DNA from: Macrotis lagotis
Lineage: Eukaryota; Chordata; Mammalia; Peramelemorphia; Peramelidae
Reading direction: 5' to 3'
Assembly (NCBI RefSeq): GCF_037893015.1
Contig: NC_133666.1
Coordinates: forward strand, 625,489,349 to 625,553,348
DNA: 64,000 nt
A model generated the notes under the pieces. That model was given only the letters and a program-made list of their open reading frames with translations, searched no databases and was not told where the DNA came from. The number at the start of each line of letters is the position of its first letter. Position 1 is the stretch's first letter. Positions 11,972 to 21,359 of this stretch are shown here, one piece after another. Position numbers and translations under genes: made by a program.

Positions 11972-13147
11972 GTGAGTTGGCTTTGGGTGACCCACGTCTT
12001 CATAGTACCTCTATTGAAACCAGGGCATTGGGTGGGGTAGCAAACCCCATAGAAATTCTGAAGTGCTTCTAGTCTGGAAGCTAGTGAAGGCAAGTAGGCT
12101 TGCTGGGCTACAAGCTCAGGACTCAGCTCTGCCCCAGCACTGCTCTGATCAACAGCTGGTAAGAACTTAATGGAGACAGGGCCCAAAGTAGTAATAGGAA
12201 AGAGGGTCCTGGAGATTTGTGCGACTTTTGAACTTCCAAATTTAATTTCTTGGCACCTGATTTTCTGTTTTACTTATTTAAGTTGAAGATCCAGCTTTTG
12301 CAGCTGGCTCCTAGATGGTTTCTCGACTTCTCTATATCCAGAAACTCTGTGTCATGAACTTCCTACTGGTCCTGGATGGGGAAGACTTCAACTGATTTGA
12401 GATCATGCCTTGCCATGAACAAATGATTTTTTCCTGAATGTCCATTACTTTGTCTAAAGCAAACTAAACCCTTCAAAATAATGATTAGTCCTTAACAATA
12501 TGGCTTCCTTGTTCCTCGTAGTGATTTTTCAATCTTACAAATTGAACTTGAGTAGTTTATTTAGTGGAACCTGAGTGGTTCTTTGCCATCACTGAACTAT
12601 GATTTTACCTTTTTCTTGACCTTCTCCATAGGGTTAGATGAATGAATCAGTTTTCCTAGAGTAACATCTGTGAATATTTTTTGAAACAGTGAATGGCTGG
12701 CATAAATGCTGACCTTTTAAGAAACCGCACTAGGGGGAAATAGAAGGATGGGAAACCTGAGAGGAATTGTCAAGGGGAACTATCCTAGAAACCAATTATG
12801 TCTTAATTCAATGGTGTAAGTAGGAAATTCAACAGAATTGATTGGTAGCATTTTTTTATTTTGTGAGAGCAGCTTAGTCCCTGGACTGATGTCATTGGAG
12901 GGAGATTGAATAGTCAGGGACTTCTGTCACCTAAGTGTGGCCATGGGGAAGTTCACTTAAACATTACCCACTCCCTTTTAGTAGTTCATTTATCAGCAGT
13001 TGCAAAGCCTGGTCCTTGGTGTAGGCTGCGTAACTCCAGGTTTCTCTATCTTCTGATTCCTCTTTACCCTCCTTGATAGGGTAAATTTCCATTGCCAGGT
13101 TCTGTTGAGAGGAAGTTAACAGTATTTTGTTCTGCACTCCACTCCAG

Positions 13148-13279
13148 ATTACAGTGGCAGCGGGGGCCGAGGTGGTGGTGGGAACAGCTACGGGTCAGGT
13201 GGATCGTCCTATAACACAGGGTCACATGGCGGCTATGGAGGCAGCTCTGGTGGTGGCTCCTCCTACCAAGGCAAACAAG
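13148..13279 (+). CDS. ILF3: ILF3 NF110 tail exon 2
   Basis: The exon encodes NYSGSGGRGGGNSYGSGG, SSYNTGSHGGYGGSS and SSYQGKQ, bordered by CTCCAG and GTTGGT. It continues the GSY-rich tail with small substitutions relative to human. The preceding 1.2-kb intron (11972-13147) shows nothing recognisable. Confidence 0.94.
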
Positions 13280-13395
13280 GTTGGTATCTTTTCCACCTGG
13301 GATTGGGGTCTCGGAAAGGGGGATGGAAGAGAAAGCATAGCTAGAACATTCTCATCCTAATCCCAACCTGTATTTTCTGTCCCGACTCTCCCTAG

Positions 13396-13529
13396 GTGGC
13401 TACTCTTCACAGTCCAATTACAACTCCCCAGGCTCAGGCCAGAATTACAGTGGGCCTCCCAGTTCCTACCAGTCTTCGCAAGGTGGCTATGGCAGAAATG
13501 ATCACAGCATGAATTACCAGTACAGATAA
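13396..13529 (+). CDS. ILF3: ILF3 NF110 terminal coding exon
   Basis: The exon begins GGYSSQSNYNSPGSGQNYSG after CCCTAG and ends GRNDHSMNYQYR followed by TAA. It matches the NF110 C-terminus with one residue fewer than human, where GRNADHS has an extra alanine. Confidence 0.96.
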
Positions 13530-13557
13530 ACTACCTTTACTCCCCGGGGTGAAGTTT

Positions 13558-13640
13558 TGTTACCTTCTGCACTCGCCCCCCAATTTGAATATTCAGTTTT
13601 ATTGCATCACAGTTAACATGTCAACCCTTCCCCCCCAGGT
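13558..13640 (-). promoter_or_regulatory. Tail repeat copy 1 (inside ILF3 3'UTR): ATTGCATCA plus antisense donor
   Basis: This is the ILF3 member of a four-copy family. On the plus strand it has a donor-like CTTCTGC block at 13564-13570, whose minus-strand reading is GCAGAAG then GTAACA. It then has TTTTATTGCATCACAG at 13597-13612. On the minus strand the latter reads TGATGCAATAAAA: the TGATGCAAT core known from ATF4/C-EBP composite elements, directly followed by a TATA-like AATAAAA. Regulatory function here is inference; the sequence block itself is plainly visible. Confidence 0.45.
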
Positions 13641-14082
13641 TCCATGTTGCCGTGTTCTGTGTGATATGCAGGCGGCTACTCTGATGGTGGCATCTCCCTG
13701 TAATTCCATACTTAGCTGTGTTTGGGACATCTGTGTATTTAATGGTTTGTTAGTTACCATTACAACTTTGTCTGAATAGAGTTTTTGAGTTAATACAACT
13801 CAGTATCCCTTCGTCTATTTAACATTGGTGTTAGTGTTAACTAAGTTCGTCTTTAAATAGTTACGTGAGGGATACGTCATCTGTTAATGCTTTTGTGAAG
13901 TGAGTTAAACAAGCTTTCTGTACTTTAATGCTTTAGTGTTTCAGTTTTATAAGTGAAGATTTTATTTTAAAAACCAGTGGGAAAGAGTGGGGTTTTTTGT
14001 TTGTTTGTTGTTTTTTTTTGGTTTTTTTTTTGTATGTCTGGGTCATTCAGGCAGGACATCTGAATTAAGCTGAATGTAGACA

Positions 14083-14088
14083 AATAAA
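14083..14088 (+). terminator. ILF3: Poly(A) signal of ILF3 long transcripts
   Basis: Canonical AATAAA about 550 bases after the NF110 stop, in a T/A-rich setting with a following TTTGGG/TGTCTGG-type downstream stretch. Cleavage is expected near 14,100. Confidence 0.75.
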
Positions 14089-14109
14089 GATAAAGAAAAC
14101 TCTTTGGGC

Positions 14110-15050
14110 CGATGTCTGGCCTGCGTGTCTGTCCCACCAACCCTGAAAAAGCTGCCACCTCACCTGGTCCAAAGCCAGGGAGAGAGCAGGTACAGGGAGG
14201 CAGGTGGGGAAAGACAGGTTGGAGGGGGCAGGATTTTCTTGGGGCTTCTTAATTCCCTGAGTTTTTGGAAACAAGTACCCTTAGTAGGTAAAGTCTTCCT
14301 GTCCATGAAGAGCCATTAAATATCCCCCAAAAGTTAGAGGGGCAGGGGGTAGAGAGACATCATCAAGATAGACTGAGAGGGGTGGGGTGGGGAAAGCTTT
14401 CTCCCTGAGGAGAAGGGGTATTAGATTTTTCTATGCATATGTAGGCTAGGCTAGGATCCTTAAGAAGGCCCTGAAGCACAGAGCTATTCTGGTAGAGCCT
14501 ACTTTTTTTTTTTTTTTTTTTTTAGCCTAGGAGTTGGTGCCTGTTAAGGCAGGCTTAAGGACAGAAGACTTATGGAGGACCAGGCATTTGCTTGACATCT
14601 CTCCTTGTTTTGACTAGAGTCCTGAGGCTGCTTCTTTTTCTTGTCATGACTTTTAAGACTACTCTCTGCCTTGCTCCCTGCCAAGGTATTTTATAACCAA
14701 GGATGTTGGAGTGGGAGGAATGATCTGAGTAATGTGGATTGAAACAGTTATGGAAGGGATCTGAGGCCAGGCCTTGGAGTTTTCACTTAAGTTCTTCAGT
14801 TTAGGTCAGGGTGAAGACCTAAGAAGATTCTATTCTTGAACTGGATTCATTAACCCTTCTTCAGGGCCAGGGATAATGAGAGAGGGGGAATAAGCTCAGA
14901 CCATCTTCCTCACTCTAAATTTAGAGAGTTTAGTGGACTGCAAGCTCAATACAAGTCAGTTGTGTGCAAAGTCGTGATCTTAGATTGCATTGAGAAAAGC
15001 AGTGTTTGGGCCAAGTAGGATAGTTCTGCTCTACCTACCCTGGTGAGAAT
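14110..15050. other. Intergenic stretch downstream of ILF3
   Basis: No gene is visible. It contains a run of about 21 T at 14503-14523, and ordinary unique-looking sequence otherwise. Confidence 0.7.
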
Positions 15051-15054
15051 TTTA

Positions 15055-15500
15055 TTTTCTTTTGGGTACTATAGTTTCAGGAGGACATTGATAAATAGAA
15101 GGGGGAGAAGGATAGTCAGGATGCCAAAGGGTCTTCAAAGAAAGGTCAGTTCAAGGAATTGAGGATGTTGAGCCTAGAGGAAACTTGGGATAATGATGAC
15201 TGTTTCCAGGTATCTGAAGGACTTTCATGTGGGAGAAGAAGTAGCCTTAGTTTCTTTTGTTCCAGAGGATGGAATGAAGAGCAGAGAACAAAAGGGGCAA
15301 ATTTAGCTTTGATGTCAAGAAAGATTTTTTGTGACAATAAGTGTGCTGTCTTGGCAGATAGTTTGGTTTTCAGCTAAGGTTTGAAGTAGAGGCAGAATAA
15401 TCATTGTTGGGTATGTTATAGAAGGGATTCTTTTTCAGGTCTGGGTCAGACTAGAGTGATCTCTGAGGTCTCTTCCAATGCTGAGAACCTTGTATATACT
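15055..15500 (+). mobile_element. CR1/L3 LINE 3' remnant
   Basis: The stretch has the recognisable order of a CR1/L3 3' end: GGACATTGATAAAT, then GAATTGAGGATGTTGAGCCT, GTATCTGAAGGACTTTCATG, and the terminal GATCTCTGAGGTCTCTTCCA. In less decayed copies this encodes the C-terminus of the reverse transcriptase. It is old, and short open frames inside it are remnants. Confidence 0.6.
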
Positions 15501-15639
15501 TGCTTGAATGCTATTTTGAATAGTAACCTATCAGTGGTAGGTTTATATTGATCCTCTCTCTGGGAATTAAATCCCTGTTCTCATCCAACCTATGTGACCT
15601 TGGAAAAACAATTCCACCCCTCTAGACTTCAGTTAAACA

Positions 15640-15865
15640 GAAAAAAATGAGAGGGTAGGACTAATTGATCAGAGGTGGTGTGTGTGTGATTGTCAGATGG
15701 AGCACTGCAGTTCAAAGACCTGGGTTTGAATTTTGTCTTGGCTATTTTACTGTGACCTGGAACAAATAACATTGTTTTTGAGCCTGTTTCTTCATTATGA
15801 AGTGAAGAGATTGGATTAGGTGATATCCATGGTTCCTTCAAGATCTCTATTCTATGATTCTAATA
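15640..15865 (+). mobile_element. MON1/MIR-type CORE-SINE
   Basis: TGGAGCACTGCAGTTCAAAGACCTGGGTTTGAA followed by a GTGACCTGGAACAAATAAC core and TTCCTTCAAGATCTCTATTC end is the usual order of this family, with heavy divergence. Confidence 0.6.
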
Positions 15866-15992
15866 GAATTGATTAGGCCAAGGGCAAAGATATAGCTTCA
15901 GATCTCATGTGACAGGACTCTAGATAGGGATGAAGGGGGCATAGCTAAGGTTTGGGGGAATTTAAGCTCCAGAAGTCAGCAATGAGAACTTG

Positions 15993-16010
15993 GAGAGAGA
16001 GAGAGAGAGG
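15993..16010. repeat. Short (GA)n repeat
   Basis: About nine GA units in otherwise unique intergenic sequence. Confidence 0.9.
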
Positions 16011-17685
16011 GGAAAGCTTAGATCTAGCTAACAGTATGTAACATCAGTTTGTAAAAGGACTGTCCAAATTACTGGAAATTAACACTGGTTTTATACTAGG
16101 AAGTGGCCACAGCTCAGAAATCAAGTGTTGATGACCTAGTGTAGTTTCTTTCACCAGAAAAACAAACTTGGTAAGTAGTGATAGTTTTGTATTTGTAAAG
16201 CCAGCAACTGATGTAGCTGGAAAGGATCTGTGGGGTCACCTGATCTACTTCTGGTTTCATCTGTGAAATGAGGTGTTTGCAGTGATTTGTCCAGAGTTTC
16301 AGGCAGTAAATTGAAGAGTCAAGACTCTACCTTCAGTGTTTTGCTTACAAGTTCACTGCATTGAAACTTTCCAGTTAACCTGTCTGATGTATAGGAAGGC
16401 TTGTTAAATACTTGCCGATAGTAGGCTCATAAATGCTTGTTCATTCTACAGAAGCTCTCAAAAGTCAGTGGGGAGATCCTGAGCAGAGCTATCTACGGCA
16501 GTCTAAGTGGGCCCAGGAGCTGGACTTGGTTCAGAAATCTTGACTTTTTTTCTCTTCAAGTTTCAGATACATTTCTTCTTCCTGTCAAAGAACTCAGCCT
16601 TAGTGATGAATTCTAAGTTGAGAGTTGGAAAGATATCTTAAAGATCATTTATAATTCATTCTCTCATTTTACAGGGGAGAAAACTCCCAGGAAGAGAGAA
16701 GTGACCTGAATGAATGAAAAAGCATTTAAATGTTTACTATTTCCCAAACACTGGATACACATAGAAGAGTAAGACAGTCACTGTTATCAGGAACTTATGT
16801 TCTAAATGGGGGAGACAGCATAGATGAGAGATGTCAGCTGCATGACAGAAGGGCCAGGACAATAAGGGGGGGTGGCTGCAGGGTGTATGGCAGGTCAGAT
16901 AGCAGTTCCTGGGGGTCAGGAGGGAGTTGTGGTAGGGCAAAAAGAGCAAGTGACTTACATCTTGCCAGAATGATTGTAGTTGGTGACTCTGCTCATCTAA
17001 GTGGTGTGAGCAGCCCTATCTTAACTTGACCCAGGTTCGCTGACTCCAAGTCCAGCACTCTTTCCACTACACCATAATGCCTTATCTTTCACCTGTTCCC
17101 TTTACCTGGCGGACAGTTAAGTGTACTTTTTAGTCACCCACATGCAGGTCTCCTTGGTAGGACTTGGTTAGAAAATGAACTATAGCTGTTTTCCTGCCCC
17201 AGAAGACACTGTAAGGTTTTACATGACTTTAGGGAATTCCCTAGCTGACCTAGAGCTCAATTTACAAGAGTAGATTAGTGTCCCAGGTCCAGGTCATTTG
17301 TCAAGCCCATCATGACTTTCTGGATTTTTGTACTGTTCCCTTAACTCTTGACCTTGGTTACAATCTAAAGTAACTTTTCCAAAGTGTATAAACTATTAAG
17401 CTATATAAGCTTAAATCTAATTAAAGCTGCACTAAGACTTTTGGGGTACCCTATCAAATACATACTGTGTCCTTTGGTAAGGGATCTTTTTGATGCCTTT
17501 TCCCAATGTCACCATGACCAAAGGAAAAGTTTGTTTTTGTTTCCTGCCTTTATTGATTATATTGCTAGCCCAGAGAACAGAGTTAAATAGGAAACTCTTG
17601 ACATTGGCCCTGAGGGTCCATAGAGGGAGATTGTGATTTCTATACAGATAGTACTGGGGCACAGGTTTTGCTTGCCTCCTGAGAG
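16010..17685. other. Intergenic, with old SINE-like remnants
   Basis: There is no gene. Pieces of MIR/THER1-type SINE are recognisable near 16630-16710 (CATTTTACAGGGGAGAAAAC) and 16950-17085 (CAGCACTCTTTCCACTACAC). Another old repeat between them (16710-16860) resembles a common marsupial repeat with GGGATACA and CTCAAGGAGCTTA-like motifs. Confidence 0.5.
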
Positions 17686-17689
17686 GTAA

Positions 17690-18551
17690 ACTAGAGCCTC
17701 AGCAGCTCTTGGGGCAGAAAGCCATTTGACAAGAGCAAATTGAAGATAACTTCATTGGTGGAACTTGATTCAGTCCTACTGAAAGCTTTGACTGCTTGTG
17801 GGCTCTGCTCTGAGCTGTTGAGGGCATCACCCCACAAACTTTAATCTTGCAAGTTGATACTCTTTACATTTGGGGTAGCAGCTAAGACTAGGTCACTGGA
17901 CATCCCATGTATTCAAATTCTCTGCAGTAGGGAGGGTACTTGATCCAGGTGCTGACTGGATCCTGTTGGGTTCCACATTCCTATAAATGTGTCCTGTAAT
18001 GAAGCTCTTAAACTGGGATCCCTGGGAAGGCAGCACCTGCTGCATATGAACCCAGGCTTTGTTACAAAGACATTACCATCTTTCTTGAGCACAGAGTGGG
18101 CAGTGGCAAGCTTCCCCCTTCCAGTCCTACCAGAGTCTTAAGATTCAGATTGTGATATGTATCTTGGAAGCCCATCTGGAGTGATGGTCGTGCTTTCTGT
18201 CCTCATCCACCAACATATCACATAGACGTGTAGGAAAGAGGAATGGAGTCAGGCCCATCAGGAAGAACTTCGGACATCACGGTTTTGTGGCCTCATGTGT
18301 GTCTGCTGGCTTCCTGGGGTTTGGTCATGACGATCATCAAAAGGAGGGGGCCAGCAGGATTTCCCATGCACTTGTCTGGATGGTTGAGCAGGAAGGGGCA
18401 AATGTGGGCTTGCACCTCCTCCAAAGGGTCCTTAATCTGCCTCTGGACCTTCTCATTGATGTGTGGGTGACTCTAGGAGTAGCGTTAAAAGCCCCCTGAA
18501 GACAGCACCTGACCAACCCCAGAGCACCAGATGTCCCCATATTAGTCTCAT
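17690..18551 (-). pseudogene. B3GALT2-like glycosyltransferase, copy A (decayed)
   Basis: The reverse strand starts with ATG (18551) and MRLIWGHLVL, close to the start region of copies B and C. It then carries recognisable blocks with stops and frameshifts between them: FLLNHPDKC, LLLMIVMTKPQ, LLQVGFLDTYHNLNLKTL, SFITGHIYRN and a KFVGYCLQ-type block matching the EDVFVGLCL region. The RTTWG-type donor-binding block is scrambled by a stop. All family blocks occur in order, so this is a full-length pseudogene. There is no poly(A) tail, and an acceptor-like TTGCCCAG lies about 15 bases before the ATG, as in the other copies. This points to origin by segmental duplication and not retrotransposition. 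Confidence 0.8.
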
Positions 18552-18569
18552 GGTGCCAGTAGTGTCCTG

Positions 18570-19400
18570 GGCAAGGGAGGATCAAGATCAGGGTAGGGAC
18601 CTACAAACAGTTTCTGATATCAGTCCTTCCTCTCTCCCAGGCTAGGAGAGGTTTCCTGGTGGAGATAGAAATCTGGGAACAGCAAAGGAAATAAAGGCAC
18701 AAATGGTATATGTCTGCTCACCTCCCCCTTAACTTTGGCAAAACCTTAAATGGGGCCCTAGAGATTGGTCAGTGAAACTGTACTGAGGGTATCCTTTGTC
18801 TTTGTCTTATGCTAGCAGCCCTGATCTCTCCCTCCCCACAAGGAACAGGTACTCTCACTATAGCTAACCTCCACATAGGGCTCTGGTAGGAGGGGCTAAA
18901 ATGGGTGAAATTTGTATTTGTTTCAGTTAAGAATTTCATGGGATCCCACAGCAAGCAGATGCCTCTTTAGTAAAGTTAAATACTGATGTGTAGGAAGGTG
19001 AAATGTGAACATGAAACCAGACAAGGTCAGATAGGTTTTTTTATCCATAAGCTGGAAGGGATTTTAAAAATCATTTTGTCCATCCCCCTCATTTTGCAAA
19101 TGGAGAAACTGACTTTCAGAGAGAGAGCAGTGATTTGCCCAATACTAAATTGAGTTGGGTGGATCCCAACTCAAGAACCTAGTTCTCTTGTCTTCCAAAC
19201 CAAGGGCCCTTCCTATCACATCAATCTGCCCCCCCCCCGGATTTTTTTTCCTCACCTCTCAGCAATTCCTTTTCCCAGTCTAAATTCAGCTCTCAGGGAT
19301 AGTGTTAGGATGACAGGGGACCTAATAATACCAGCTCTCTTTGCCCTACTCATGTCCCTGCAGAAATCTCCAGCCCAGACAATAGTCCTCAGGGACTAAA
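18570..19400. other. Putative intron/upstream region of copy A, with a MIR/THER1 SINE
   Basis: By analogy with copies B and C this is the intron between the upstream exon and the coding exon. It contains a MIR/THER1-type remnant at about 19030-19225 (GGGATTTTAAAAATCATTTTG, then CTCATTTTGCAAATGGAGAA, then CAAGGGCCCTTCC). Confidence 0.5.
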
Positions 19401-19410
19401 TGAAGGTGCA

Positions 19411-19660
19411 CCTTGGTTTCCCGTCTTCACTGTTGCTTGCTGCCTTCCCTTCATTTTCATAATCAGTTTTATTGCATCAGTTAACACATCACCCAGTCCA
19501 AAGTACCTTACTGCCATGTTCTGTGTGGTTAGTCAATCACTCAAGAGGCTAGGTATCCTCATTACACAACTTGCTGCCTGTATGGGATATATTTGTGTCC
19601 TGGTCTTTTCCATTAGCATTAAGACTTCCACAGAGAAAAAAAAAAGAGTTAAGCTAGCAC
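19411..19660 (-). promoter_or_regulatory. Tail repeat copy 2, upstream of copy A
   Basis: AATCAGTTTTATTGCATCAG at 19461-19480 and CATGTTCTGTGTGG near 19515 match the ILF3 3'UTR (13591 and 13647) base for base over the core. The minus-strand donor is lost: the position matching GCTTAC reads GTTTCC. This agrees with copy A being a pseudogene. ATTGCATCA itself is intact at 19471-19479. Confidence 0.5.
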
Positions 19661-19699
19661 TATGGGGTGGTATATTGAGGTGATTATTGCTAAACATAG

Positions 19700-20720
19700 G
19701 GAGTCAAGGAAAGTTGTGATCATTTTGCAGAAGCTACAAATCCAAAAACCATCTGGTGGCTCTGAAATTACCTAGGAAATTTTTTTAAAGAATTTGTGGT
19801 GGGGGACTAGGCCCAAAAGTGCTTTAAGTTCTGCCACAGGTTCTACATTCTAAAGGCTGTCATCCAGCCTCCTGGACAGTTCATGTGCCAGCTTTCATTT
19901 ACAACAGGATTTCTGAGACAGTTTGAATAACAGACTGGAAGATACTCTTCGGTGTCCAGTGTCAGTTCTACAGACTTTGAAGGGTCTGAATTTACTGGAA
20001 AATGGTGCAGAATAGTTTCTGAGGTGACACAGGAGCACCTATCTCCATAACTACTGAGGAGATTCAGGGTCCCTAACCCTGTGCTCTGACCTAGTTATCT
20101 GTCTTGAGGCTGTCGTCCTCTTTGCCCACCAGCTACCCTCTGTGGAACTGAAGATTTCTGAAAGCTGTATTCTATTGTTCTGGAACTCAAGGCCTGAGGA
20201 CAGTGAGATGAACAGGATCCTCTAAGTCATGAACCCACAATCTAGATTATTAACAGGCTCTCTTCATCCTGGATCTCTTCTCTTTTCACTCTCATGACAA
20301 CTTGCCTCTCCCAGAATGATGCCTTACCTTGGTCACCATTTCCAGTGTTGCTTGTTCCTCCTCAGAACGTGCCCATCCCAACAGTAGGAGTTGGTACCAT
20401 CATACTCCTCTTTTCCCCTCAAATTACCGCTTGAATACCCACCATCCCTGCAGCCTTTGTAGATGATGCCATCCATCTCTAGGACCCAGCCCAGGCGTTT
20501 GCTGCTGTAATTGTACCCACTGCAGGTTACTTTTTCCTCATTTCAAAGGAATTCAGTCAGGAGCCAGCTTACAGCTTTCCACTCGAACCCCTGCCTCTTT
20601 ACTTGTGGACTTCCTCTACGTGGCATCTTCCTTGAACACTTAGGCCCTGTTAAACTCAGATCCCATGACCTTCATCTTCACAAAATCTTGGCCTACTCTA
20701 AGGGGAGATAAGAAATGCTT
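19700..20720. other. Intergenic sequence without recognised features
   Basis: No open frame, splice pattern or repeat family stands out on either strand. It falls between the second tail repeat and a CR1/L3 remnant. Confidence 0.5.
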
Positions 20721-20724
20721 GTGA

Positions 20725-21240
20725 AAGCATTTTGTGTTTTGTTCTAGTTAGGCCTCATCTAAGGTACTGAATTCAGTTTTGAGATAAACAGTTTAGGAAA
20801 TCACATTGAAAAACCATAGTGTGTTGAGGATGGTGCCCAGTGTGGTGAGGGCACTGGACCTGACCACATGAAGATTGGAACAACTGATACTTGGCTTAGA
20901 ATAATTTGGGGGAAGGGAAAGAGTATCATTGAACTTTTGAAGTGTTACTTGTGAAAAAGGGATTAGACTTGATACTGCTTGGCCCCAGCAGTCAGAAGAA
21001 CTAGGAACAAATTGGATGTAAAAGAGGCAGGTTTCAATTGGGGGTAAAATTTCCCTCAAGTCCAAAGGTCCCCAAAAAGCCTGAACTGCCTCAGGAGTTG
21101 GTGATTTTCCTTCACTGGAGGTCTTCAAACGGTGACCAGATGACTTGGTTGGATTGTTTAAGGAGATTTCTATTCAGTTGTGGGTTGGACCAGACACCCT
21201 TTGAGGTACCCATAAGCCCTGAGCTTCAGTGATTCATTTA
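20725..21240 (+). mobile_element. CR1/L3 LINE 3' remnant
   Basis: GAATTCAGTTTTGAGATAAACA, TTAGACTTGATACTGCTTGGCCCCAGCAG in part, and CTTCACTGGAGGTCTTCAAA followed by GGGTTGGACCAGACACC are typical of the CR1/L3 3' region. It is the same family as the remnant at 15.1-15.5 kb, but the position within the duplication unit differs. The two insertions are therefore probably independent. Confidence 0.6.
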
Positions 21241-21355
21241 AATCTCTTGTACCTACCTCATGGGGTTGTTAGGAGGATCAAATGAACTTGTATGTAAAGT
21301 GCTTTACAAACTTCAAAGCACTGTATAAATGTCAGCTTTTATAATTCTGTGATAG
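21235..21355 (+). mobile_element. MON1-type SINE 3' part
   Basis: CTCATGGGGTTGTTAGGAGG, AAAGTGCTTTACAAACTTCA and TATAAATGTCAGCTTTTATA form the usual 3' half of this SINE family. Confidence 0.65.
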
Positions 21356-21359
21356 AAGC

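Larger units (their letters stand above)
13530..14105 (+). other. ILF3: NF110 3'UTR ending at a poly(A) signal
   Basis: Non-coding sequence after the NF110 stop, with T-rich tracts at about 13990-14030 and AATAAA at 14083-14088 followed by GATAAAG, a convincing 3' end. Its first about 250 bases recur in diverged form three times to the right (near 19470, 25630 and 41070). Its last about 60 bases resemble 21560-21620. Confidence 0.85.

Noticed and set aside
11583-12040. Two further plus-strand frames and one minus frame over the NF110 exon
   Set aside because: Composition-driven shadows of the glycine/serine-rich exon; only the 11603-11971 frame matches ILF3.
16730-17029. 99-codon plus frame
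   Set aside because: Falls in old interspersed repeats; no recognisable domain.
18243-18645. Plus-strand frames over copy A
   Set aside because: Antisense shadows of the glycosyltransferase pseudogene.
15055-21240. The two CR1/L3 remnants as duplicates belonging to the tandem unit
   Set aside because: Their order relative to the ILF3 3'-end-like block differs between units, so independent old insertions are more likely.
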